Assembly (NCBI GenBank): GCA_949316495.1 | Contig: OX439010.1 | Location: 14,863,309-14,927,308, forward strand | Length of the DNA: 64,000 nucleotides | Direction: 5' to 3' | DNA from: Amphiduros pacificus | Taxonomy: Eukaryota; Annelida; Polychaeta; Phyllodocida; Hesionidae | In this document: one piece after another, positions 37,773-49,380 of the stretch | Position numbering within the stretch: position 1 is the first letter of the stretch | Layout of the letters: each line of letters begins with the position of its first letter | Made by a program: the position numbers and the translations under genes | The notes under the pieces: generated by a model | What the model was told of the DNA's origin: nothing | The model's input: only the letters and a program-made list of their open reading frames with translations | Databases searched by the model: none

Positions 37773-40492
37773 AGCATTCATGATTAACTCCTCAACTTAT
37801 TGTCCTCTCAAAATATTAATTCTCACATACATTGTGATGGAATTGATTATAGACAAGCTGCAGAAACGTCCTATTTTATTTGTTTGTTTTTTTTTTGTTT
37901 TTTTTTAGTTGAGCAAACATTTTATTTGTTTACAATCTTTGATCTGTGTGTTTTAATATATTAATAATGATCAAGATATTAGTATTCATAATTATTTTTA
38001 TTTCAATTATTTTTATCAAACGATTTGTTTTAAACTTAAATCAACAAACGCCATAATTGTTGATATCAACTGTCAAGGATGTCAGTATATTTACTCTATG
38101 GTAGCCTTAATTATATATTTCCTATTTTGTTAACAGTTTGAAGAACAGATCATATAAAACATCCCTTTACATGTGGGAGAATCAATTGAAATAATGATGT
38201 TCCGCCTGCATTATTTTACACTAACTTGAAGTAAACTTAGAGAAAAAACTAAGCAAGAAATAAGCAATAGAATATAGCCGTGGTCTGCTGAGACAGAGAT
38301 GTTGGCTCTTCTCTTACCAAAGCCTAGTGGAACTTGTGGAGGATAAAGTCAAGGGTAACTTTCATAATTTTTTCTAAGCATCACAAAAGGGGAGTGGAGG
38401 TCCATGGTGATGGGTGGATGCTATTTGTGGCGGCGCATGCAGCAGGGATGAATAGGAGACGGGGTGGAGTACAATCACCAGCAGACCCCCCTGAATAAAT
38501 GATCACCAATGGTATAGAAATGGATGACAAAATATGCAGTGTATGATATGATCCTGGGAGTCTATTGAGCAGCTTATTAGATGAGTGATTATCCCCCGTG
38601 TAGACCTGATCACTCCGGCAGGGCCATCTTAACACTGGGGCCAGGCTATTGTGCCATTTCGTGAGAGGTATTTTGATGAGTAAAATGGCCTCTCTGCTCA
38701 GTTGTGTATGAAGACGCTGGAATCCACTCACATGTCTAGCTCCATTAATAAGATTTTTTTTTTTTCGCAGAAATTTGGTCTTGAGAAATACATTTATGAT
38801 CACAAATATATCTCATAGTGTATGGTCAAGAAAATAAGAAAATAATTTCATTTTTTATTTTGAAAAGTGTTCTTATAACAGTAACTATATGACTAATACA
38901 GCTTGGATAATGTTTTTTGTGAGGTTTGAAAAAAATATTCCCCTAAAAATTAACTGAGGGAAAAATCTGCTCAGGAAATGTTTCAGTTCATGTTCTTTAT
39001 AATGTCAGTCACATTATACAAGTAATACTTGAGTATAGCCCATAATCTGGGCAATAAAAGGTGTAATGCCTGGCTACAGCTTGAGCAGGGTGGAGGCTAC
39101 ACACACGTTAGGCTGGAGAAATGCCTGCGATCCACACATCATAATGTTAAACATATTATTATAAAAAAAATAGTATTTAATAATACTAAAAGTATTTTTA
39201 AAATTCATGCAGCAAAAATTTCACTTCTGGTATAATTAGTGTATTGTAGACCCTCAAGAAAAACGTGTTGCCAATATCAAACTATCGCCTGGTAGGAAAA
39301 AAAGTCTTTGCATAAGAAATCAAAGTGAAAGGTGAAATATTATCTCACTAAGATAGGCAAGCAAGAATCCTGGGATTAAACTGACAGATTCCATGTGCTT
39401 CAGGGCTAACAATATCGTGCTGCATTTTGGTATGATGCATTTGCCTTTATATTCTGCCAGCTTCATTCACCATTATATGGAGTCTTTGTTGTGCTGTTTT
39501 TCTCAAGCTGAACAAGTTATCAAGTTTTTTTGTATCAATGAATTATAATGCTCTGTTGAAATGAGACAAAGCTGTCATTTGAGATACAGTTTTAGAATTG
39601 ACGATACTTCTTGAGCACAAAAGCCAGTTAATCGGTAACATAAATGTGAAATATTAGAAGTTCCATAGGTTGAGTGTGTGCACAAAAGAACTATTTTCAA
39701 CGAACAGTAAAAATCAACAAATGACAGTTAAGGAACAGAGGTGTGTTGTACAGGCAATATGTTTGTCACACTTATGTCAACTTGACAAACTGACTACATC
39801 ATGCAGGGTTTTAATTTGTGACCGAGGCCGTCAGTGTGAAGAGGAGTGAAGTGGTGGCGGAGGTCCTCGACGGAGCATAAATGGCCAGCCAGGTCAATAC
39901 AGGTCCACAAGGTCCTTGACGAGGTCCTCCGCAGGACCTAGACATGTGTATCCAGGTGTTCTCACCCAGTTATTAATGCCACCCATTGCTCGCCATTATT
40001 GTCATTTTGCAGAATAAATTCGTGGCCTTCTGCTGTTGTCTGTGAGTGTTATTGTCACCCTGAGTTTGCCAGAGTTCATATAAATGTGCAGGCAGTTCAT
40101 ACAGATAGCAGAGTGGAGGACCTAATGCAAACCCAACTCTGCCCTGCTCTGCCTATCAGCACTGCTCTCCACTTGACCACATAGGTCATCTATTAACCCT
40201 TCTCCTGTCACTGAGCCAAGTGTTCAGCACACTGCACAATATCGTTCAAGAAGTGACAGAAGAAACATCATGATTCATGGGATTAAAGATCATATGATAA
40301 AAAAGATGATGCCTGACAAAGGGATTTGTGCTAGGTTTTAATTGTGTAGAGCAAGAAAGGCCAAAGTTTTCCTTGTTTATGGGCACATATTGAGGATGAA
40401 ACCAAGAGGGGATCATTATTTTCAAATAAGATTGAAGAATAAAAAATGTCGAACTTAGAAGTATGAATTTTTAGTAGAGATAAAACATAACA
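37773..40492. other. AT-rich presumed intronic DNA
   Basis: Nothing I can name. A minus-strand frame of 140 codons (38381-38803) has no domain signature. Confidence 0.4.
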
Positions 40493-40748
40493 GGATAAAG
40501 GAAAACAGGGATCAGACATTGTAATGGAATCAGGGATAGAGGAAGACCAGAGATCAGGCATGGTAATGGAATCAGGGATAAAGGGAAACCAGAGATCAGG
40601 CATGGTAATGGAATCAGGGATAAAGGGAAACCAGAGATCAGGCATGGTAATGGGATCAGGGATAAAGGAAAACCAGGATCAGGCATGGTAACGGGATCAG
40701 GGATAAAGGAAAACCAGGGATCAGGCATGGTAATGGGATCAGGGATCT
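40493..40748. repeat. 42-bp minisatellite, about 6 copies
   Basis: Unit words GATAAAGGAAAACCAGGGAT, CAGGCATGGTAATGGGATCA and GG. The period is a multiple of three, so minus-strand frames stay open and repeat MPDLWFPFIPDSIT; these are not considered genes. Confidence 0.95.
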
Positions 40749-41578
40749 ATCACCAAATTTAGATCAAGGATCAAGCATGAGATAAGGTAAAGATATTCAT
40801 CAGAGAATGGGAAAGCATGAGTGCTTTGGGTGGGTGATAATACAGGAGGATTGAGAGAAGAAGGGGGACAGAGTGTGGAGGGAACTGGGGTAACATGTGA
40901 ACAGGGGCAATTACCTGCTGCCTCTATCAGATATCATATAAATGCTATTTGTTCTGTTCTCCTCACAAAGATGACCTTTATATGCAATGCAGAATTATTG
41001 ATAAAACTCTGTCACAAAAGTGGTCAGGTTTAGGATGTTATACTATTTTTTAAAAATCAGTTGTTGACAGATATTGAAAATTGCATACACATAGCTGTGT
41101 CTGAAATATTTGTGTTGTATTTATTCCTGTGGACAATAACTGCACAGTTGCTAGGAATGATAGAGGTTTCTGATATAATCTGGGGGAGGTAAAGGGTTAT
41201 CATTGTAAAACTTGCACAGATCGACATATGGTTTGTCTCAAGGTCAAGGTCACCTGCACCTGACATGTTTGAACCATACAAGATTTCAGAGAGAATAAAT
41301 CACTGAAATTTGAGCCAAGTTTCAACTAATGAAGCAAATAAGTATGTATATAGCAGTGTAATTGTTTTATAATGGATTTTATGAAATATTGGAAGCTACA
41401 AACACATTTCATGTGTGTAAGGTGTTGATACAGAATTACTGCTTGTCAGGAACTGATAATGTTGAGGATAAAGGCTGGATTATCAACCTTGTGATAAATG
41501 GTGCCAAATTCAAGGAGAAAATAAATAATCTCTGAACTTCAACAAGTGATAAATGTTTTCTTTCTCTTGTCTTGGCAG
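40749..41578. other. AT-rich presumed intronic DNA
   Basis: No feature recognised. Confidence 0.4.
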
Positions 41579-41631
41579 GACAAAAAGGAATCAGCAAGAG
41601 TTTGGGTGTTAGCCCACTGCCTGCCATGTGA
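41579..41631 (+). CDS. Possible alternative terminal exon (low confidence)
   Basis: A strong acceptor, TTTTCTTTCTCTTGTCTTGGCAG read in two parts, precedes GACAAAAAGG. Entered in phase 1, as left by the 22.1-kb exon, it encodes QKGISKSLGVSPLPAM and stops at TGA (41629-41631). No polyadenylation signal is conspicuous just downstream, so this may be chance. Confidence 0.15.
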
Positions 41632-42063
41632 TTGAGTTTATCTCGGTAGTGGAATATTGAACTAGGTTATGTCTTTTGTTAATTGATGATGTAAAGCCTT
41701 ATTCAGAAGAAGAAACATGCTTAAGGTAAGATGGAGTTGTGTGGAACACCGTCTCATTTCTCTGAAATTTGTAGTTTGGTCAGTCATCAGCATTATCATA
41801 GTTTCACTATGACATATGCAGTGTTATGTTCTGGTTTGTTGGGATTTATTTATTTTTGTCAACAGTTTGAAGTCTTTTGCCTTTTATATTTTCATGGTGT
41901 TTAAAAAATCAGTATCAAGGAGACAGCTAAAAAAAATTGATATACATAAGTGATAGTGTTATAGTGATAAAATTATAAGTTTTATAGTTTTATCAAGAAT
42001 AGTATTTTTACCCTCAGCCCCTGATGTAATCAGGCTGAGGGTATTGCAGTACTCCTGGCGTGG

Positions 42064-42102
42064 GTATGTATGTATGTATGTATGTCTGTATGTATGTCTG
42101 TA
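42064..42102. repeat. (GTAT)n microsatellite with GTCT interruptions
   Basis: About nine tetranucleotides directly before the tandem units of the foldback element, probably part of it. Confidence 0.9.
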
Positions 42103-42106
42103 GCGA

Positions 42107-42985
42107 ACATCCTTGTCATCGCGATAACTCAAGAACAAATGATGGCAGCTTCATGAAACTTGACACACATATGCATCTGGTGAAAACCTCGGACGAGTTC
42201 GATGGACGACGACCTTGACCTATTTTTCAAGGTCACAGGGACAATTATGTGAAATCCCAAGAATCACAATAACTCAAGAACGAATGATGGCAGCTTTATG
42301 AGATTTGACACACATAAGCATCTGGTGAAGCCCTCAGAATTTTTCCTATGAAACATGACCTTCACCTACTTTTCAAGGTCACAGGGACAATTATGTGAAA
42401 TCATCTTGTCATCGCGATAACTCGAGAACAAATGATGGCAGCTTCGTGAAACTTGACACATATAAGCATCTGGTGAAAACCTCGGACGAGTTCGACGGAC
42501 AGTGACCTTGACCTATTTTTCAAGGTCACAGGGACAATTATGTGAAATCCCAAGAATCGCAATAACTCAAGAACGTATGATGGCAGCTTTATGAGATTTG
42601 ACACACACAAGCATCTGGTGAAGACCTCAGACTTCTCATGATGGAACATGACCTTCACCTACTTTTCAAGGTCACAGGGACAATTATGTGAAATCATCCT
42701 TGTCATCGTGATAACTCAAGAACAAATGATGGCAGCTTCATGAAACTTTACACACATAAGCATCTGTTGAAAACCTCGGACTAGTTCGTTGGACGGTGAC
42801 CTTGACCTATTTTTCAAATAATGGCAGCTTCATGAAAATTGACACACATAAGCATCTGGGAAGACTTCAGATGAGTTTGATGGACGGTGACCTTAACCTG
42901 CTTTTCAAGGTCACCGGCCCATCTCAATAGTTCTAGAGTAAATGATGACAGTTTCATGATACTTGACACACCTAAGGAAGTAGAT
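42107..42985. repeat. About 147-bp tandem repeat with a 2-unit higher-order period
   Basis: AACTCAAGAA or AACTCGAGAA starts at 42126, 42271, 42419, 42564 and 42713, spacing 145, 148, 145, 149. Units 1, 3 and 5 share GCGATAACTC or GTGATAACTC and GAAAACCTCGGAC; units 2 and 4 share AATAACTCAAGAACG and TTTATGAGATTTGACAC. The true repeat is therefore about 293 bases. The sixth unit is shortened and the seventh is degenerate. The core units carry CCTTGACC or CCTTCACC followed by TTTTTCAAGGTCA or CTTTTCAAGGTCA, the extended half-site bound by some nuclear receptors. Confidence 0.92.
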
Positions 42986-43100
42986 TTTATGGGTTTTTTT
43001 AACCCCTGCATCAATTTGCCTTGGTGCAGTGACGTTTTGTTCACAAATATTGTGTGGAGCGAATGTTGTGCAATGAGTTACCAGGGCTGAGGGTTGATGC

Positions 43101-44989
43101 ATCTCTGATGCCTATGTTTTATGCTACAAATGTTGCAAGACTGTATCATATATTATAGATATTGGACCAGGAATATGAATAAATATCTTGTTAAATTGTC
43201 TGATTTCAGTTAGACGATCACATTTTATGAATGTTATTTCAAACCACGTTGTAGAAATCCCAGTCTGTTATATATTGATTGTAGGAGGTGCAGCTGTTTT
43301 TTGTTTTTTGGGTTTTTTTTTTTAAGAATTATTAAATAAATTTTACTCATTTATCATTCTGACACTATATTTTGAAGCAATTTTATTTTCCTTTAATATT
43401 TTCTGTCAATGTTGATTTGTCAATTAAAAATGACATCTTCCATTCCTAATGAGCTCAAAAGAATGATCCGCAGCCTCTTATTGCTTTTCCATGTTAAATG
43501 AAATGCAATTTTGTTTTTGGAACAATTTGTTGAGAAGACAGCATTGGTGTAAACCTGACCAGATGTAGATATCAGGTTATTTTAACAGCATGTCAAATGC
43601 AGGTCACAGCAAGCTGAAGCAAAACTTCAAATACAGGTATTATCAAATTTAGTCCCAGCTTAATATTTCATCTCAGGCAATTAACGGATCAAGCATTTGA
43701 TCTCTTTGATCTTGTATTACAGGGATTAACAGATTTTTCTGACATTTTAATCCTTGATATTAAAGATCATAAATTCCTCTTGTATCGTCTTACAGGATAG
43801 ATCATGTCTTAAAACTTGAAAAAAATTACATATAAATGTTTTTTTTATATTGGACTTGTCCATGAAGGAATTTAAAATGCCTTAAAACCCCATAAATTCC
43901 CTACAAACAAAATATATTTTGACTGAGAAGGGTCCTGTTAGAATATGGCAAATGAATCTTATTCTAGGAAGAGTTTATACCATTGTATTTACCACTGGAA
44001 GTCGAGACAAATTCATGCATAAACATTTGGGATAAAGTGCAGATTTCATTAATTCAAGTCAGAGTAGGGTAGAATTTGGGATGCGACAAGGTGTAAGCTT
44101 ATCACTTAATGGTCTAAATCATGCATGGACTCTGCAGGCCTTCCTGCATCCTGATGGGCCAACTCTGGAACACCCAGGGTCTCTTATGCGGGCTCCCGGC
44201 GGGAGTGAGCTGCATGTTACCTAATGGGTAATCCAGTGAGGAGGTCCCCCTGGGATTCCAGAGGGCCCCTGTCTCCGGATCCCCCTCGGATTTCCCTCTT
44301 ACCTAACTTTTGGACAATTAGGAATCCATTATGGGGTCTCCAGGGGTGAACAATAATACAGGAATGAAATCATACCCCACTGATATTACCTGAGTGACAT
44401 GGTCAGGAAAGGGGACATTGTAACTTTCCTTTCTCGGGAGAGTCAAACATGAAATTTGATTAATCAAAACTAATGCATTATAAAGAATGGAGTAGTGGAA
44501 AAATGTGTCCAAGCTGAAGTTCCTGTAACACAATGTGGGATATTTACATAGTTTTAGTTTTCCATATTGCAGATGGCTCCTGATAAGGGATTTATTCCAG
44601 ACAATATCATGGGTGGATTAATCATTATAAATTAATGACTAAAGACTAGGTTATGTACAGGGTGCCTTAAGAATGGCCAGTTTGGCTTTGATTGGCAGCA
44701 AACAAAGATTTGAAAGCCTTGAGGCGACAAGACAGGAATGTTGGTCCTGCTAATAAACATCCTCTGAGGAGATTCAGGGGGAAATCATCTGTTTGGACAT
44801 CACTTATAATACATACATAGACAGTTGTCTGCATATCTCTTATATTTCAAAAACATTTAGATTTTAATGAGATAATGTTTGCTTCACATTGAGAGGAGTT
44901 TGTCAGTGAGTTAAATGTATTTGCTACACCCTTAGAGTAATACACCAGCTACACCCTAAACATGTGATAACAACAGATTGTTTCATTTT
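43101..44989. other. Presumed intronic DNA
   Basis: Mostly AT-rich. A GC-rich island at about 44120-44290 contains the imperfect inverted sequence GCTCCCGGCGGGAG; no gene is seen. Confidence 0.4.
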
Positions 44990-45780
44990 TGCCATCTTCA
45001 AGATTAGTTTTAGACCAAGTTTTGTCTGTTGCATCCATGATAAGTTTGTCATATGTTGGTGTTGGTGGTGATGTCTTCTGCAGACATGACAAGTTAGTTA
45101 CAGATTTGTTGAGTTTGCAATACTCAAGATTAGTTAGTCAAGAGTATTCTGTGTCTACTTTATTCAAGATTTGTTAGTTACACATTATTTTATGTCTGCT
45201 TTGTTCAAGATGGGCTAGTTTCAGACAAGGTTGTGTCAACAACATTTGACATTAGTGAGAGATTGGGTTGCGTCTGCCACAAACTGAATGAGGAAATTAC
45301 TGATTAGGTTCTTTCTGCAGATTAGGTTATGTCTGCAGATTAGGTTATGTCTGCAGATTAGGTTTTCTACAGATTAGGTTTTCTACAGATTAGGTTTTCT
45401 ACAGATTATTTTGTGTCTACAGATTAGGTTTTCTACAGATTATTTTGTGTCTACAGATTAGGTTGTCTACAGATTATTTTGTGTCTACAGATTAGGTTGT
45501 CTACAGATTATTTTGTGTCTACAGATTATTTTGTGACTACAGACAAGGTTGTCTACAGAATAGGTTGTGTCTACAGATAAGGTTGTCTACAGAATAGGTT
45601 GTGTCTACAGATAAGGTTGTCTACAGATAAGGTTGTGTCCAGAGATAAGGTTATATCTACAGATTAGATTGTCTACAGATTAATTTTTGTCTACAGATTA
45701 GATTGTTTCTAATACCTTCAGGACATGTTAACTTAGGATTTGTTGATGTCTACTACTTTCAAAACAGATTTATTGGTTGG
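44990..45780. repeat. Minisatellite of ACAGATTAGGTT units with a decayed 5' flank
   Basis: The clear core (about 45303-45710) repeats TCTACAGATTAGGTT, GTCTACAGATTATTTTGTG and ACAGATAAGGTTGT, mixing 15-18-base units into 33-34-base pairs. Upstream, weaker CAAGATTAGTT and TTTGTCTG-like words suggest an older, decayed part of the same array. Confidence 0.85.
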
Positions 45781-46996
45781 AGATAAGAAACACTGGGGAA
45801 TTTCAAAAGCACCACAAGAATTATATTCACAAGTTTTATGTTGATGATTTGTTCAGTCACTGAAAAGAATAGTTTTCTTTATGCAAATATTGCTGTGAAT
45901 CTTCTTGGTTGGCTTAATAGGCCTGAGATTAAGAATTTCCTTGTTTTCTTAGCACTCACTCAGACTCACACTTGAATCCTATAATGCATCCTACCTAATG
46001 ACACACACATGAAAATGAAATTGCCGACTGTAGCCAGGTCTAGAATGGTAGTCCAATAAACTCATGAATTGTTAAACAGTTTGTGGCAATAGACTTTGTG
46101 CTGAGAGAATCTCCGTCACTTCACAACGTGAGAGTCAATAAAATAAGATCCCGCTGCTACCAATCTTGGGAAAAAGACAAACAGCACAAGTGATCTGATT
46201 TCAAGGTAATAGGTTTCTTGAGTGAAATGAAGATGGGGCTGCACAGCAGCTAATTAGGTCGGCATTGTTGCAAATTAGAGCTTGAGACAGGGATTGGATG
46301 CTGAAACACAATCGGCGAGATCAGATGTGGAATTTTAAATTGTCATTGAGGGAGGCAGGTCTGGTGCTGCACAAAGCAAACCTTATAAATGTTAAATAAG
46401 GAAATATGTTTCACAATGTGGACTCAAGACTAAGTGATTCCAAGTGGTTTTAGAGTTTTAAACATGAATGAGTTTGAATAGCATTCAAATGTGGAGCATT
46501 TCCAATGTAATACTTAAATCATGCTTCCGTGATTTGACCTTCACCTCGATGTTCACAGCTAAAAAGGCCAAATTAAACCAAAATCAAAAGGAAAGTTCAA
46601 TGATTGAAATGTACATTCAACTCTTTTGTCATATTAAAGCCCAAACAATATACCAAAAACACAAAGATTGATGAAGAAGGAGAATTACCTGAAGTGAGAT
46701 TATTGAATACTTTCTTGATGTGGTTTGTATTATATATAGGGAAGTAGTAGAACAATTGTAATTAGATCCTGTACATATCATCCATTTTAGATATACATTA
46801 TATCAATGTCAGAGAACTGGATAAAATCGAAAACTGAGTTAGCAAGTCAGAGGAGAATTAATATGGTACAGATGTGGGAAGTATTGAGGAGGGAAGATTA
46901 AATGGTATACATTGAAAGCAAAGGATTATAGAATGTTGGGACCAGGAGAGGTTAGATTGAAGAAGACTGCTTATATAAGAGAAGAGTTTATATATA
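45781..46996. other. Presumed intronic DNA
   Basis: No feature recognised. It becomes purine-rich (GGAGG, AAGA) just before the next array. Confidence 0.4.
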
Positions 46997-47553
46997 TATT
47001 TAAGTTAGTTAGGAGTATAGAAGTTAGGAGTACAGAAGTTAGGAGTACAGAAATTAGGAGTACAGAAGTTAGGAGTATAGAAGTTAGGAGTATAGAAGTT
47101 AGGAGTACAGAAGTTAGGAGTACAGAAGTTAGGAGTATAGAAGTTAGGAGTACAGAAGTTAGGAGTACAGAAATTAGGAGTACAAAAGTTAGGAGTATAG
47201 AAGTTAGGAGTACAGAAGTTAGGAGTATAGAAGTTAGGAGTATAGAAGTTAGGAGTATAGAAGTTAGGAGTATAGAAGTTAGGAGTATAGAAGTTAGGAG
47301 TATAGAAGTTAGGAGTATAGAAGTTAGGAGTATAGAAGTTAGGAGTATAGAAGTTAGGAGTATAGAAGTTAGGAGTATAGAAGGTAGGAGTATAGAAGGT
47401 AGGAGTATAGAAGTTAGGAGTACAGAAGTTAGGAGTACCGAAGTTAGGAGTATAGAAGTTAGGAGTATAGAAGGTAGGAGTATAGAAGGTAGGAGTATAG
47501 AAGTTAGGAGTATAGACGTTAGGAGTATAGAAGTTAGGAGTATAGAAGTTAGG
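46997..47553. repeat. 15-bp minisatellite, about 37 copies
   Basis: The unit is AGAAGTTAGGAGTAT with T/C, A/C and GTT/GGT variants. A block of paired AAGGTAGG variants at 47381 recurs at 47471, a six-unit (90-base) higher-order duplication. As 15 is a multiple of three, frames stay open on both strands (repeating IEVRS on +, NFYTP on -, up to 243 codons); I do not call these genes. Confidence 0.97.
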
Positions 47554-49139
47554 ATTGGGGTTATATGAGATGGAATCATGCCTCACCACAACAACGAGAC
47601 ACCAGATAATCTGCTGAGTATTGTCACAATGGGCAGCAGGGTCAGGTTCTGTCATCTCTGTCTGAAATATCACGAGGCAGGCATGTAACGCAGATAGAGA
47701 GGCTGCTACGATTGTCGAACGCAGGGAATCAAACACCTCTCTTGGGTCTACTAGCCTGTCTGCTCATATTTCCTTCGTCTGCCACTCACAAGCTTAATGC
47801 CCATGTGTGCCATTTGTGCACAAATCTGCTCAGAAAGTCTGGGGCGGGAGCACTATCAATAATGCAATATCAAACATGTCTTTGATTTTTCATGGATTTT
47901 TTCTGCTTTGATTACGTTCAAAGCTTTGCCATTCAACTGTGATAGATAACCAACAAGAACAAAAGATAACGGTAGGAAAGAAACACGCATGTTTTTTTTT
48001 TATCTTTTTATTTTTACCCGTAGGGCTCCTCCCTCATTGAGACTCTGGGTGGTTTTCTGGTATTGGATGGCATATGTTTGACTATTGAGTTTCACATGGC
48101 ATGGTCTGAGGAGAGATGAGAGGGTGCTATCAGGGCCCTTGTTTCTGCTTCATTGCCATCTCATTCACAGCCAACCACAGCACATTTTCTACATGGCCGA
48201 TGAGAGCCGCCATGAGGGGACACTTTGCTTCCTCGGTGCACTCCCTCCCATCTGACAATTTCTACACATTTTGATTGACAGACCACAAAAAGCTGGAAAT
48301 ATTTCAAGGAAAGTTGCAGATTTCAGTCCCTGGAACACTTTTCACTCAAACGTTTTGTCCAAAAACCTTTTTACATCGATTTTTGACAAGTTTTGTCAGA
48401 CATTTCATTGGGTAGTTCAGAGATGAGGCGTTGTTACATTTGATTAGTCAATAATTTCACAGGTCATTTGGCGGTGGGCCACACTTTTCATTTGGCTTTG
48501 TTACCCTATTTTCTGATCAAGGATAAGATAAAGACAAAAGCACCCCACTTTCACACAGAATCATCTACATTTTGGCTGCCTTTCAAATATTTTTTTTCTT
48601 GTATTTCTATTGTCTGCATAGTCTTAAATTTCTTTATATTATAAAGCATTTTAGATATAAGATTTTAGTTTTATTGCAAAATGGATATTGTGTTTGTGGT
48701 AAAATATTAAACTAACTCAGGTTGTATATTATAAAGACGTAAAATAAAAGATATTCAGTTTCCCATGACAGGCAAAGGGTATTTCTGGTAATGGACCCTG
48801 GTATGGTATACCCAGATTTTTCTCTTACACTCCACCAGCTGCTAATTGATTATTTTTAAAACTTTGTATCTGGCACTGAAAACCTGTTCAAATCTCATAA
48901 AACCAAATTATTGTATCCATCTGCCTCTCTATATTCACTGGAGAAACACTTACGTTCTTTAACAATAACATGCCTCAAGGTCTTTAATCCATGCATTGTT
49001 TGTGGTCCTGTTTAAAATATTGCAATTTTCAATCCTTTTTATTAAAACACTTTTCAGTGTTAATTACATATAAACATATATCAGGTGTGTTATTGTAATG
49101 AACAATGATCTTCTTATATAATAGCATAAATAAGAGGGG
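47554..49139. other. AT-rich presumed intronic DNA
   Basis: No feature recognised. Confidence 0.4.
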
Positions 49140-49380
49140 TAAGAAGGGTTCAGGGTAAGAGTTGGGTCCCTGTGGACCGAGGTAGAGGCTCGTGTCCACA
49201 TCGGTCCAGTCAGGGAGGAAGTGAGTGGTGCCAGAGATCTGCGTCTGCAAACAGGTCCAGGAAGTGGCGCTCTCGTGTGCTGGCGAGTCATGCTCGTCAC
49301 GTCTCCTTGTCCCCCATCCTCCGCGGCCCTCCGCTGTCCTCCGCCGCCGGTGCAGCTCAGACCTTGCGGATAACATTTCA
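49140..49380. other. GC/CpG-rich patch in AT-rich surroundings
   Basis: About 240 bases rich in CpG, including TCCGCGGCCC and CCGCCGCCGG. Overlapping frames of 113 and 133 codons on the minus strand cover it, one preceded by the acceptor-like CCTGTTTGCAG and reading QISGTTHFLPDWTDVDTSLY. It could be a minus-strand exon, a promoter or enhancer, or an unmethylated remnant; I cannot choose. Confidence 0.2.

Larger units (their letters stand above)
42010..43100. mobile_element. Foldback/MITE-like element with terminal inverted repeats
   Basis: The left end is itself a hairpin: ACCCTCAGCCCCTGAT (42010-42025) and ATCAGGCTGAGGGT (42029-42042). The right end has GGGCTGAGGGT (43084-43094), the inverse of the left terminal ACCCTCAGCCC. 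Between them are a TATG-type microsatellite (42064-42102) and about seven tandem units. There is no coding capacity, so if mobile it depends on an enzyme supplied elsewhere. A flanking target duplication was not identified, so ends may be slightly off. Confidence 0.55.

Noticed and set aside
46997-47736. Long frames of 202-243 codons on both strands as protein genes
   Set aside because: They follow from a 15-base tandem repeat with no stops; there is no start context, domain or splice evidence.
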